From Triparma columacea (Eukaryota > Sar > Bolidophyceae > Parmales > Triparmaceae): a stretch of 64,000 nucleotides of DNA. The translations under genes were made by a program, and so were the position numbers. The stretch covers positions 10,615 to 74,614 of the forward strand of contig BRYA01000165.1 in the NCBI GenBank assembly GCA_030267965.1. Direction: 5' to 3'. The notes beneath the pieces were generated by a model. That model searched no databases. It was not told the origin of the DNA and saw only the letters and a list, made by a program, of their open reading frames with translations. This document shows positions 19,855-30,038 of the stretch, in pieces (position 1 is the first letter of the stretch; the number at the start of each line of letters is the position of its first letter).

Positions 19855-22185
19855 ATGAAGATTGTTCCCCAATCTGACCCCTCCGGCGACTCTTCCGATC
19901 ATACATCACCCGTTATGAAACAAAATACCCCCCGTAATGAAGAAGAGGGTAAAAATATTCCCTCACCGAATGAGGCTGTTGTGTCTTCCAGAAAAGTCCC
20001 TGTGATTGTCGAGGATGCTGCGGTCGGTGACGGTGTCAATGTACCGATGAAGGCTCCCAGTTCTTTAACCGTGGATGTCAAACTGGATGTTGCCCAAGTA
20101 ATCTACTTATATATCCAAGAGCTAACCAAAGAGACGTCTGTCCCTCATGAGAAGCCCGTTTGCAGTGCGGCCTTGAGTGATTTGACAAAGGCCGATGTGA
20201 AGACACTTGTTGGAGGGATGCTTTATTTCCTCAGACAGGAAAATAATGAGGAGGATGCTAGTGAGAAAGTCCTCGAGTGTTATCCATGCATGAGGGAGCT
20301 TGACGGGATCGCGCCGCACTTTAATGGGATTAACTTCTGTCTCTTGAAAGACAAATTGAAGCCGAAACCCGTCCCTAAGGTTCGCCGTGCCGGTACTATG
20401 AAAGACAAACTGCGAGATAACGCCGAAGTCATATCTGCGTACATCAAGCAGCTCAACATGCAGAGGCCCGTCCCTGGTAAGAAGCCAGTGTGTGATGTGG
20501 ACTTGCACGATTTGACAAAGGGCGACGTGAAGACACTTGCTGATGGGATGCTGTACTCCCTGAAACGGGAAGCTACCGAGGAGGATGCTTTTGAGAAATT
20601 CTTCGAGAGTTATCCGTGCATGAAGGAGCTGAACGAGGTCGTAGAGAACTTCCATGAAATGCACATCCATGTCATCAAACTAGGGCTCGGGGATAAGCAG
20701 AAGCTAGCGAAGGCTAAGCTTTTCTTCGCAGCGGCGTTGAGTATAGGAGATTTGATTACGGACATTATGATGATCGTGCAGTACTTTCAGACAAAGAGCT
20801 TGTGGGGGTATGCATGGGCGTCCCTTGGGAGTCTCTTGATCAATCTCACTTTCCAAGCTATTATTTCATTTATTCAGAATAGAGCGAAGCCATGGCAGAG
20901 ACAGTTGAAAGAGCAGTTTTATGTCTGGTCTCTTGTGAAGCCAGGGGTTGACGCATGGCGCGTTGCAAGTGGGGTAGCACACGAGGAGGGACAGCTGGTG
21001 AGTGCAAAATTTGAGTTGACGTGGAATAAGAGTGCTGAATTGGTGGCAGAGGCTATTCCTGGGACGCTGATCCAACTGTCTGCCTTATTGATGTCAGAGT
21101 CTAAGCCTACCAGGAGCGCGCTTTTCTCATTTGCGTTCTGCATCTTGACGGCCGCTTTCACGTCGACAATCACGTCATGGGATTGGGATTTGAATAAGGA
21201 GAATCGGAAGCTTGTGCGATCATTTTACGGGTATATTCCGAGCAATGTGAAGGGTAAGATGAAGGTGTTCGCTTCGCTGTACTTCCTTTCGGCTTTCAAC
21301 CTGCTTACGCGCAGCTTTGCGTGTGTTCTATTCTACATCAAGGGCGGGGTTTCAGAGGTGGCAACGCTGCTTGGAGGAGAGCTTCTCGTTTACTTCGTGA
21401 TCAAAGGGCTTAGGCGAGATCTTTGGTATTGGATGCCTGTATACGGTGGCTTGGGAGTGTTCGTTTCGTGGATGATGCGTTGGATAGTCAAGGTTATTGT
21501 CGACTGGACCGCTGTTGTCCAATTTCGACATCAAAACGAGGTTGGCGGTGCGTATTTCACGTTCAGTTTAGGTATGACTGTAGTCATGGGTGTTGTTGCA
21601 GCGCTGCAGTATGAGAAGGTAGTCGACAATGTCATATCCTCGCCCAACTCAACGCTCATCGAGGACGTTGAGTTGGGCGAGGATAATCAGATTGTCGGAG
21701 GAGAAGAGAGCGGATTGGAGGAGAGCACCGTGGTCATAATCATGGTGGCTGCATGTGCTGGGATGGTTGTGTCTTACGCGACTCTACTAGTGTCGGTGAA
21801 AAGAGAGTACCTGCATACCTTCATCAGCACGAAAACAAGCCATGAAAGAGTTCAAGAGATGTTCACCAAGAACAAGGAAGACGAACAGAGATTTGTGCTT
21901 TTCGAGAATAATAGGCACAAGTGGGAGTACAAGATTGGCGCAGAGGTTAAGGCATGGATCAACGAGAAACTACCATTGTGGTTGGAAGAACCTCCAGAGT
22001 GGTTCAACGATCAGCGGCGATCCATCATACCTGATGATTTCGTGACCGACCCCAAGATCCTGGTGAAGCTCCGGACGAATAACGTGAAAAAGATAATAGA
22101 ACAGAGGCGACGAAGCTCCTTGGGGGACATATTTGCGACGCAGACGGCAGGTGGTGATGGGGTTGGAGAGGAGGAGGATCGATGA
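19855..22185 (+). CDS. 776-aa multi-pass membrane protein of a stramenopile-type family
   Basis: Single exon from ATG 19855. The N-terminal 270 residues hold two copies of a roughly 70-residue unit: KPVCSAALSDLTKADVKTL ... ECYPCMREL and KPVCDVDLHDLTKGDVKTL ... ESYPCMKEL, with an invariant pair of cysteine motifs. A hydrophobic region starts near 290 (IGDLITDIMMIVQYFQTK, LINLTFQAIISFIQNRAK) and continues with KPGVDAWRVASG and AEAIPGTLIQL. I recall that last pattern from many stramenopile membrane proteins of unknown function. About nine TM helices are visible. The C-terminus is soluble and basic (IIEQRRRSS). No catalytic motif is seen. Its start lies 100 bp from the autophagy-receptor start. 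Confidence 0.8.
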   Translation: MKIVPQSDPSGDSSDHTSPVMKQNTPRNEEEGKNIPSPNEAVVSSRKVPVIVEDAAVGDGVNVPMKAPSSLTVDVKLDVAQVIYLYIQELTKETSVPHEKPVCSAALSDLTKADVKTLVGGMLYFLRQENNEEDASEKVLECYPCMRELDGIAPHFNGINFCLLKDKLKPKPVPKVRRAGTMKDKLRDNAEVISAYIKQLNMQRPVPGKKPVCDVDLHDLTKGDVKTLADGMLYSLKREATEEDAFEKFFESYPCMKELNEVVENFHEMHIHVIKLGLGDKQKLAKAKLFFAAALSIGDLITDIMMIVQYFQTKSLWGYAWASLGSLLINLTFQAIISFIQNRAKPWQRQLKEQFYVWSLVKPGVDAWRVASGVAHEEGQLVSAKFELTWNKSAELVAEAIPGTLIQLSALLMSESKPTRSALFSFAFCILTAAFTSTITSWDWDLNKENRKLVRSFYGYIPSNVKGKMKVFASLYFLSAFNLLTRSFACVLFYIKGGVSEVATLLGGELLVYFVIKGLRRDLWYWMPVYGGLGVFVSWMMRWIVKVIVDWTAVVQFRHQNEVGGAYFTFSLGMTVVMGVVAALQYEKVVDNVISSPNSTLIEDVELGEDNQIVGGEESGLEESTVVIIMVAACAGMVVSYATLLVSVKREYLHTFISTKTSHERVQEMFTKNKEDEQRFVLFENNRHKWEYKIGAEVKAWINEKLPLWLEEPPEWFNDQRRSIIPDDFVTDPKILVKLRTNNVKKIIEQRRRSSLGDIFATQTAGGDGVGEEEDR

Positions 22186-22237
22186 ATGTTGAAACTTAGC
22201 GACTGGAGGATCGATGAATGTTGAAACTTAGCTACTC
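22174..22237. repeat. 32-bp tandem duplication over a stop codon
   Basis: GAGGATCGATGAATGTTGAA begins at 22174 and again at 22206. The first copy contains the stop of the 776-aa membrane protein. Confidence 0.9.
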
Positions 22238-22375
22238 TGATCGAAACAATTCAAGGTCTTTTCACTTTCCACCATTTTGGAAGAGGTCGTCAAAATGATG
22301 AGGGGTTTTATCCGGGGTTTTATCCTCCTAACCATTTTAGCAGTAGATCACGCATGGATACCTAGTTTTAGAGTT

Positions 22376-24715
22376 ATGAGAACATACCCTAACAGGTCAC
22401 CCTCGCATAATATGAGGGTTATGAGGCATAATGGGAGGTAAGCTTTATGAGGTCGTCGATAGGCAATGCAATATGTTCAATATGTTGCCCCTTTGCCACT
22501 CAATCGAATCGCACTTTGCATATCTCAATGTTTCAATATCTTCTAACACTTCTATACCATAATCTACTAATTTTATCCACACAATATGCCAATAATCCAC
22601 ATTGTTCCCCCCCCAAACCCGATCCCCCCTTTGGTCGTCACCCTTCAGATTTACCTTGAGGTCGTCTTCGAACGACGGTGAGGTGCAGCGTCTATTTGAT
22701 AGCGCCTGCGACGCCGATGGGCTTATGCAGAAGTCGGACATTATGAAAATGGAGGAGATCGCAGCTCTCCTTGACCAGGAGGACCTGAGATGGGAGGAGT
22801 TTGACATGTTCTGGGAGAGAGCACCGAAGTTCCCGACAGATAGCTCCAAGATTGACGTAGATAGGTAAGGAGGGTGGGGGGGATGGGGGAGGTATACAAA
22901 AATGACGTGACGTTTTGTGCTCATCTTGTTATGCTCAACCTCACACCCTCTCCTTCCTTCCTCGCCACCCTCCAGCTTCACCCAAATATGGCGCGACATT
23001 GACGACCTTTTTGAGTTTGAAGACGAAGCAGTAATCGATCCGACACAAGAGGGCCCGCCCACTTCCTCCGGCCCAGCTTCCTCCAAAACATTGACCGCGA
23101 CGACAAGGGAAGACGACGATGAGAGTGGAGAGGAGCTTGAATTGGAGACAATTTTTCAGGGCATATCAAACGATTCCCAACTCCTCTCCCTCGAGGTTCT
23201 CCGGAAGTGGGACGAGGTGAAGAGGCTGCTAGACGACGGGCTCTTGGGTGAGGAGGAGCTGGTGAAGCTCTGGGAGGACACGACAAAGTCACCGGGGTCG
23301 CCTAATGAGATTGATGTAGACGGGTTCCTTAGCTTCAATCTTGCCCTAGACGACCTTTTCTACTTTGACGACTTGGAAATTGAGGGGGGGGGAGAGGGGG
23401 GGGGGGAAGAGGGGGGAGATGAGGTTGGGGGGGGGGGGAAGGTTGGTGAGTATTGCGGGTTTGTTGGTTTTGGGTTCATGTCTTGGGCTTGTTTGGTCGG
23501 ACTGGGGATCAGGGGTAAATCAGGGGGGGCAAAGAATCTGACTCCTCTCTCTCTCTCCCCTCGCAGACATCCCAGATGGCGCCGACACAGAAACGGCCTT
23601 CAAGATGCTCCTGCCAAATCCGAGTTTGGCCACCCTGGAGATTGACGATGTTATGCGCTGGTCGGAGCTGAAGGAGCTCGTCGACGAGGGGAGTCTTGAG
23701 GTGGCTGAGATCCAATCCATCTTTGGAGAATGCTGTTCTGCATCCGCCGGTGGAGCTATGGACGTATTGGGGTTCGCAAAGTTTGATAAAATGATTGAGG
23801 ACCTGTTTGAGGACGAGGGGGGGGGGGAGGAGGAGGGAGGGGGGACGAGGGCGGGGGGGCAGCAGCAGCAGCAGCAGCAGCAAGCGGAACAGGGCACCGT
23901 CCTTAAAAACCGCCTCCTCGACAAGATCAGGGCCATTTCCGCGGGAGATCCCCTTGCCCTCAACTGCGAGGACGACGCACTGGATGAGGTGAGAATGTGG
24001 ATAATATAATATCCCTCTTGTGGCACCCTTATCTGTCGCGCACGCTAACTAAACTAACTACGTCGGTCATCCCACTTTTCGCAACAGGTGCTTGAAATTG
24101 CAAATGAACTCTGCGAGACTAGCGCAGCAAACCTCATCAATATTAACGCAAAAGCGATCGCGCCCTCAGACCTTGAGGGGGACTGGGAGCTCCTCTACAC
24201 AAACAGGTGGGATCGGATAACAATGGCGAGACTCGCTTCGTTCGTCGTCCCAAAATTCAAAATACTAACGCAACCTCTCCTCCCCCGCTTCGTCCCCACC
24301 CAACCCTCACAGCGGCATGTTCCGTTTCTACCAGGGTCTCACTGGGCTCGCCCAGACAATGCCCAACGGGAAATTTAACAAACTCACCCAATCACTGAAG
24401 GCCAGAAGCTACGCCAACGACTGCGTGTACAAGGAAATCGTTGACGTTGTCGGAGGCCAGGAGGTGATCGCCACCGTTGATGGGGACTGGTCGATGAAGT
24501 CCACCCCCTCCCTTCTTACGGGAGAGCCAACCGTTCTCATGAGCGTAGAGCCAGGAACGGTCAAGTACGGGCCAACCTCGACCAAGGCTGACCATTGGAA
24601 GTCGGTGAGGTGCATGAACCAGCTCGATATGAGCTTCTTGGACATGGAGGGTTTAAGAATCATGAGGGGAAACACTAGCCTTGACACGATCTTCATCTTC
24701 ATGAAAATTGTCTAA
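22376..24715 (+). CDS. PAP/fibrillin protein with three EF-hand-like modules
   Basis: Six exons (22376-22437, 22649-22864, 22976-23445, 23567-23988, 24088-24206, 24313-24715), all in phase, give 563 aa. Three repeats of about 90 residues come first, each with a short helix, an RW-E/D-E helix and a closing D-x-D-x-F ... DLF motif (KIDVDSFTQIWRDIDDLF, EIDVDGFLSFNLALDDLF, AMDVLGFAKFDKMIEDLF). They look like degenerate EF-hand pairs. A polyglutamine run from CAG repeats (23860-23882) follows. The C-terminal 170 residues form a plastid lipid-associated PAP/fibrillin domain (DLEGDWELLYTNSGMFRFYQ ... DMEGLRIMRG). Fibrillins bind lipids in plastoglobules or thylakoids. No clear signal peptide is seen, so the true N-terminus may lie further upstream. 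Confidence 0.82.
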
Positions 24716-25397
24716 TGATTGACGTGTAAATTTGAACGAAATATTGCATTCTTGCATGAGACGGAACAATGTGTGAGTGGGAATGAAAAACACTTTAGCT
24801 TTTTGTTAAAATAAATGTCAGTGGTTCCTGTTCTCTCTCCTCTTTTCCAGCTTACTATGTATCCAATAAGTTGCACTCATTGGTTTTGAACCCAAACACT
24901 TCCGCCACATTTAAACCCCTCCTTTGCACCTTTGTTTGTCGTAGCGTATTTTCTCCTCAGTGATAAATTTGCCAAGAAAATGGGACGACAAATTTTTTTC
25001 GCAATTTTTAAAATCAGTTTAATAATTGTTATGATTCACTTACAGATTATTTGATCAAAATAATACTCAAATATACAAATCAAATCCACAAAGACCTTTC
25101 TACCATTTTGACCGATTGTGATAATTTCATTCTTTTTAATTTTCTATTATTGTATAGATAAATTTATTTTTTGTTGTATTAATAAGTTAATTTTGAAATC
25201 TATCTAAAATAAAAATTCTAATTTGCTTTCCAAATAAAATAAATTAAGTTCAAAAAGTTCTAAATAAGCTATTATCATATATTTACATTACTTGATCATA
25301 TAATTTTATTTTAGATGACTAATAGTAAGTTTAAATCAGTCATAACAAATTTTAATTTTTTTTTTGAACATTTTTTTTCAGATGTAATCAATTTGGA
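24716..25397. other. AT-rich convergent spacer
   Basis: From about 24,950 to 25,380 the sequence is about 75-80% A+T with long T and A runs, in sharp contrast to the GC-rich neighbours. It holds no open frame of note. It lies between the 3' ends of two convergent genes. Organelle-derived DNA or a simple 3' spacer are both possible. Confidence 0.7.
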
Positions 25398-25954
25398 CTA
25401 CTTCAGGAGCCCGCTGGACTTGGCGCCCCAGAAAGCAAAGAAGCTCCCCCATACAACCTCAGTGACGCCAATGAATGCTGTCAGGCTTCCGGGCCTTCCA
25501 GCAGGATGTGTGCAGATCTTGTACATCTTTGCAGCAACGGCGTACTTGAGTGCAGCAAAAGTCGCGATCGCTCCCCAGGGAAGCCCAGGTTTTCCATCAT
25601 TGATGGACTTGCCATGCTGTGGGACAGGAGAGCGGTTTTCGGAGGATGCGGGCTAGGGTGAGTACTTCGGCCAACGTCACGTCAAACTGCAATCACCACA
25701 ATTACCTCCCCTCTTCTCCCCCCCTCCACTTCATACCAATCTACACTCACGTAACAATACGCCCCCCCGGCGAGTAGTACCGTTGCCCAAGTGGGGGAGC
25801 TAGGTTTTGGCACTTTCTTGCCAATTGACCCGAGGACGGTCGCAGCAGAAAGTGATGGAATTCCACTGTAGTGAAACATAATAGCTTGTCCGATGTTCGA
25901 GGCTCCGGCTGCGAGAAAGAAGCCCCCCCAAGGCATACTACTGTCATCAATCAT
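25398..25954 (-). CDS. Small four-helix membrane protein
   Basis: Two exons (25954-25751, 25652-25398) in phase give 152 aa. Exon 1 begins MIDDSSMPWGGFFLAAGASN and ends GGAYCY before a GTGAGT donor. Exon 2 begins PASSENRSPVPQHGKSINDG after a CCTAG acceptor and ends GAKSSGLLK. Four hydrophobic segments are visible (GGFFLAAGASNIGQAIMF, ATVLLAGGAYCY, WGAIATFAALKYAVAAKM, AFIGVTEVVWGSFFAFWG). No family is recognised. An in-frame extension upstream of the chosen ATG may come from another exon, since a TTATTACCAG acceptor lies just before it. Its start is 150 bp from the divergent hydrolase. Confidence 0.62.
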
Positions 25955-26104
25955 GTCTGAAAACTTCCCAAGCTGGTAATAAGATATTGCTCGACAATCC
26001 GAGGCTTGTTTTCTCAACCTTCATGCAATGAAAATCCCCAAGATTTACCACTCTCCGAGTCTTGTTCTCGAAGTTTTAGACTAACGCTTACCTAATTTTC
26101 CACC

Positions 26105-27128
26105 ATGCGTCAATTATCAAGTTACACTACTCAATATTACATGAAGTCCTCTCTCTTTGAGCAATCGGTGAGTTGCCCATGATGACAAGGCCAATCCTCA
26201 ATTTTCTTCTAACTCGTCATGCGACCTCAAGCTGGACATTTACAAACCAGCAGCGCCCTCCAAATCCCTCCCAACCGTAATCCTCGTCGTAGGTTCTGGA
26301 TGGATGGGCCATCGTTCAATCATATACTCAGGGTGCTCATGGTGGAACGCTAAAGGTCCAAGAACGATAGCCTCCACTGGCGCAACTTGCGTTTGTGTAA
26401 GGCACAGAGGTGCTTTCCCTGTGGTCGACCCTGGCGTTATAGCTGCTCTAGCAGGAATTGCTGGTTTGTATACGAAGAGTCTCGTGCATGCTGCAGCTGT
26501 GGCGGCTGGGATTTGTGTGGGTTGGGCATTGTTGAGGAGGGGGAGCGCGAATTTAGAGAACATGATGGACGACGTTGCCGCCGCTATTGAATTCATAAGG
26601 GAGAGCGAGGAAATTAAGACTGACAAGGTCGTGCTTGGCGGGTACTCTAGTGGAGGGCACGTTCTGACTTCGTTGCTAAACCGTCCTGATATTCTGATGA
26701 AGAGGAACTTACCGGACAAACTCCCAGAATTATGCAAAGGCGTCCTCCTCCTCTCTGGAGTTCTTGGAACGAAACCTTCTGGAAGCTCGAAGAAGCCAAG
26801 GTGGTTCACAGACATTGTCGTTAAGTCTGTGTGGGGTTCAGATGCAGATAAAATTCCTTCCCCGGTTCACCAGATGCTCTCCCACGAGCCCAACTCAAGA
26901 GCTCGTGACCTCCCTCCCCACCTACTTGTCGGCTGCGGGTCTGAGACGTTTGGAATTCCTCTTCTGGACACTTTCTTCTGCAGAGACGACTATGCAGCGG
27001 CAGTGACACGGGCTGGCGGTAAAGCCGAAACTATCACGGTGAATGCGAACCATTGGACAGTGCTTGATTGCGACGACCTCTTCAACAAGCTCAACACCAA
27101 ATTCGTAGGGGGTTGGCCGAGCAAATAA
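26105..27128 (+). CDS. Alpha/beta-hydrolase
   Basis: Two exons (26105-26167, 26232-27128) give 319 aa. After LDIYKPAAPSKSLPTVILVV the usual HGGG oxyanion loop is replaced by VGSGWMGH. The nucleophile elbow is VVLGGYSSGGHV (G-x-S-x-G). A C-terminal ANHWTVLDCDD supplies the catalytic His, and a preceding DD (CRDDYAAAV) or the SETFG region may supply the acid. A hydrophobic stretch (GVIAALAGIAGLYTK, AAAVAAGICVGWALL) sits between strand 3 and the elbow, so the enzyme may be membrane-associated. The family includes carboxylesterases and prenylcysteine methylesterase-like enzymes; the substrate is unknown. Confidence 0.82.
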
Positions 27129-27406
27129 AACTTCTGCGTCGTCTTTGCCCTGAAAAGTCAAAAGTCACAATTTATGTTCGTCGTATAGGCTTTAGTTTAT
27201 TTGCACCTCTGTTGCGTTGCGCACACTGAAAACTTGATTCCATTCTGTGTGCTGCAACCTCACAACTAATAATTCCATTGTTACCCCCCTTGCTTTGCCA
27301 TTGCAGCCCCGCACTGTGCGTGGTTGATCTTGGCGCGTCATGCGTCGAATTTCCCTGCTATCCCTCCTACCTACAGGAGGTGATTGAAGAAAAAAGTGAA
27401 CTCCTC

Positions 27407-27991
27407 TTATTCATTGTCGTACTCGAAGGTCGCGTCCACACTGTGAGGGAGTGGGTCAGAACAATATTCCATAGCTGTCGCTCCACTCCGCTCCACTCCG
27501 CTCAACCCTCCCACTCCCTCGCCTCACCTGTTGACCCGCTTCCTCATCTGCATGTCTGGCAAACAGTCGTCCTTTAGCAGTCTGTCTCTGAAGAGCTTGA
27601 AGTCTTCAGGCTGCCACCAACCAGAGTCTCCGCTGACAACCCTGACGTTGGGAGGGCGCAGGTCGAACCACGTCCTCCTCCTAGGGTTGACCTCCTTGGC
27701 CGTATCCTCTGTGCGCAAGCAAGGTTTGATGGGAAGTGGAGCGTTTTCCTGCTGGTCGACGCCATCCAGCTGGACAACACTTAAGTCTTCCAGCTCATCA
27801 CCCTTCGAATCATCACCACTGCACTCGCTTGACAGGGAACCTCGCCTGACGTTCCGCCAGGATGAGAAGGATGTTGTTTCAGGTGAGATAGTGACCAGAT
27901 CAGGCACGCCATACTCCATCATCATACTCTCGAGGGGGAATCCAAATATGGATCTCCGTACCGCAACGGACTGACTCATATTCTTGTCCAT
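27407..27991 (-). CDS. Unknown 165-aa protein
   Basis: Two exons (27991-27528, 27440-27407) in phase. The start is the ATG of MDKNMSQSV. The C-terminal half has a compact motif, VNPRRRTWFDLRPPNVRVVS followed by WWQPEDFKLFRDRLLKDD. This resembles short proteins, common in diatoms and relatives as I recall, with a [KR]-V-x-F-x-x-V pattern followed by a W-Y-x-x-E-[LF] helix. The N-terminal half is Ser/Asp-rich and probably disordered. Ten-base CTCCACTCCG repeats lie in its intron (27479-27502). Function unknown. Confidence 0.65.
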
Positions 27992-28260
27992 ACACGCAAA
28001 AAATTCAGACTTCTAAAGAACTCTGCACCGACAAAAGGCAACAGAAAAAGTGAGGAAATCTCTCTTAGCGGGGAAATCTGCGATTTAAAAATGCGACTCA
28101 ACGGGAGATGACTCGAACTAAGAGCCCGAGAATCCAAAGATTAGTGTCGTCAAATGTTGGATTAGTGCTAATTTTAAGCTAAATGTTGAAAAGAATCGAA
28201 AGTGAGAAAACATCTTTTTCTGAAGGTGAAGTTGGACGTCATTTTTTATTCACCTCAAAA

Positions 28261-30011
28261 ATGAAGACGCAACTTTTCGGCTTACTTCTTTCCCTCATCG
28301 TAGCTGAAGCATTCAACATCCCATTTTCTCCCCCATCTTTCCGGAGCTATCCAAGCAACCCTTTAAATGCAGCGATACAACAACCCTCTCGGCCAAGTTC
28401 CACTTCCTGGGCAGGTCTGAGGTTGCAGAAGAGGTTCCAGCGCTCTTGTGAGGAGGTAGGTGGTAGAATATCAGCCCCAGAAGTGTGTAGGCCCATTTAC
28501 GAGCTTTTACAATCTCACATGCATCACTTCATCTCGCTCTCATCATTCCATAGATGGGCTGGGAGAAACCAACTCCCGTTCAGAGCCAGACTATCCCATC
28601 TATCGCTGACAAACGCGACGTGTGGATAGAGGCACCCACTGGAAGTGGTAAAACCGCGGCATTTGCGCTTCCGATCCTGCAGAATCTTGCTTCCAATGAG
28701 ATGGACGAGTTTCTGGAGTCTCGAAGTCGTCGTTTTGTCTCCGTGCTCGTTCTCTCCCCTACCCGCGAACTCACCATCCAAACTAAGGACGTAATGACGA
28801 AAATCCACGAGGCTTCCAATATGGGTCAAACGGAGCGGGGAAAGACCGAACTCTCCATCCGTGCTGTCTACGGTGGTGTTTCCATCAACCCACAGCTTAC
28901 CTCCCTCCAGTCTGGCTCTGACGTTCTCGTGGCCACACCGGGGAGGCTGCTCGATGTCGTGAAGAACAACGGGTGCGACTTATCCTCCGTCCGCTTTCTT
29001 GTCCTTGACGAGGCCGACAAGATGTTGTCTCCAGGCTTTGTTGACGAGGTCGAGAAGGTCATTAGCCTCATCCCGGCCGGTTGTCAGAAGGCCGTCTTTA
29101 GCGCTACCTTTCCCTTCAAGGTCAGGCCCAAGGTCCACAAGATGTTAAGGGAAGGTTACGTCAAGGTTGGGGGAGAGCAAGCAGAGGACGCCGAGGCGCA
29201 GGGTGAGGACTCCCCTGTCCCAGACATCACGCACCGAGCCTTGTTGGTAGACGAGGGGAAGAGAGCCTCTCTGCTGAAGAAGCTCATTGAGGATTCAAAA
29301 TACTCCCGCCTGCTAGTTTTCGCAAACACCAAGTACGACTGTGAGGTGAGAACGGAGCGAAAAGTGAAGCGGGAATGCCGTTGTCGCCGCACAATTCCAA
29401 CTCACTAACTTCATCACGCCCCACACCAACCGTTGCTCATCGCAGAGAATCGCCAAGGTAAATGAGAACTACTCAGAAGCAAAACTAATCAATCGACAAG
29501 TTTGGCACTAACCCAATCCTTTGCCTCGTTGCCTTCGCAGAAGTTAAGGAGCTCGGGCACCGTGGCAGTGGGGCTCCACGGCGATCTTTCCCAGGGCGCG
29601 AGAAACCAGCGTCTCCAGGACTTTAAGAATCGCGAAATCACTGCTCTCATCACAACGGATGTTTCTGCTCGTGGAATTGACGTCGAGTCCCTCGACGCCG
29701 TGGTAAACTTTGACCTGCCACGTTCTCCGGCAGAATTCATGCACCGCTGTGGTCGAACTGGACGTGCGGGCTCGAGCGGTGATGCCATAAGCTTCGTTCA
29801 CGCTGAGTGCTCTAATCATTGGGATCTAATAGTCAAGCGCAACAATTTAGAAGTCGTCGTGGACGAGATAGAGGGCTTTCGCAACGAGCAGGAGTGGGGC
29901 GCGCTCCTTGACAAGGCAATCCATTTGGACAGTTTTGGTGGCATCAAGTCCAAGACGAAAAAGTCAAAGAAAGACAAGCTGCGAGAGGAAGCTGCCCGCC
30001 GAAAAGAATAG
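28261..30011 (+). CDS. DEAD-box RNA helicase, predicted plastid-targeted
   Basis: Four exons (28261-28455, 28554-29345, 29446-29457, 29541-30011) give 489 aa. The N-terminus MKTQLFGLLLSLIVAEAFNI is a signal peptide with Phe at the predicted cleavage site, followed by a Ser/Pro-rich transit-like stretch, the bipartite plastid signal of red-lineage secondary algae. All helicase motifs are present: Q motif (GWEKPTPVQ), I (APTGSGKT), Ia (PTRELT), Ib (TPGRLLD), II (DEAD), III (SAT), V (ARGID) and VI (HRCGRTGRAG). Exon 3 is only 12 nt (RIAK) and is needed to keep motif IV in frame. The basic tail (KKSKKDKLREEAARRKE) may bind RNA. The role is probably plastid ribosome assembly or mRNA turnover (inference). 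Confidence 0.92.
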
Positions 30012-30038
30012 AAACCGAAAGTATTCACATTGTTGTCG

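Noticed and set aside
28081..28170. A GTTCGAGTC-like box on the minus strand between divergent genes resembled the T-loop of a tRNA.
   Set aside because: The would-be T stem (CTTAG/CATCT) does not pair and no matching acceptor stem or D arm is present.
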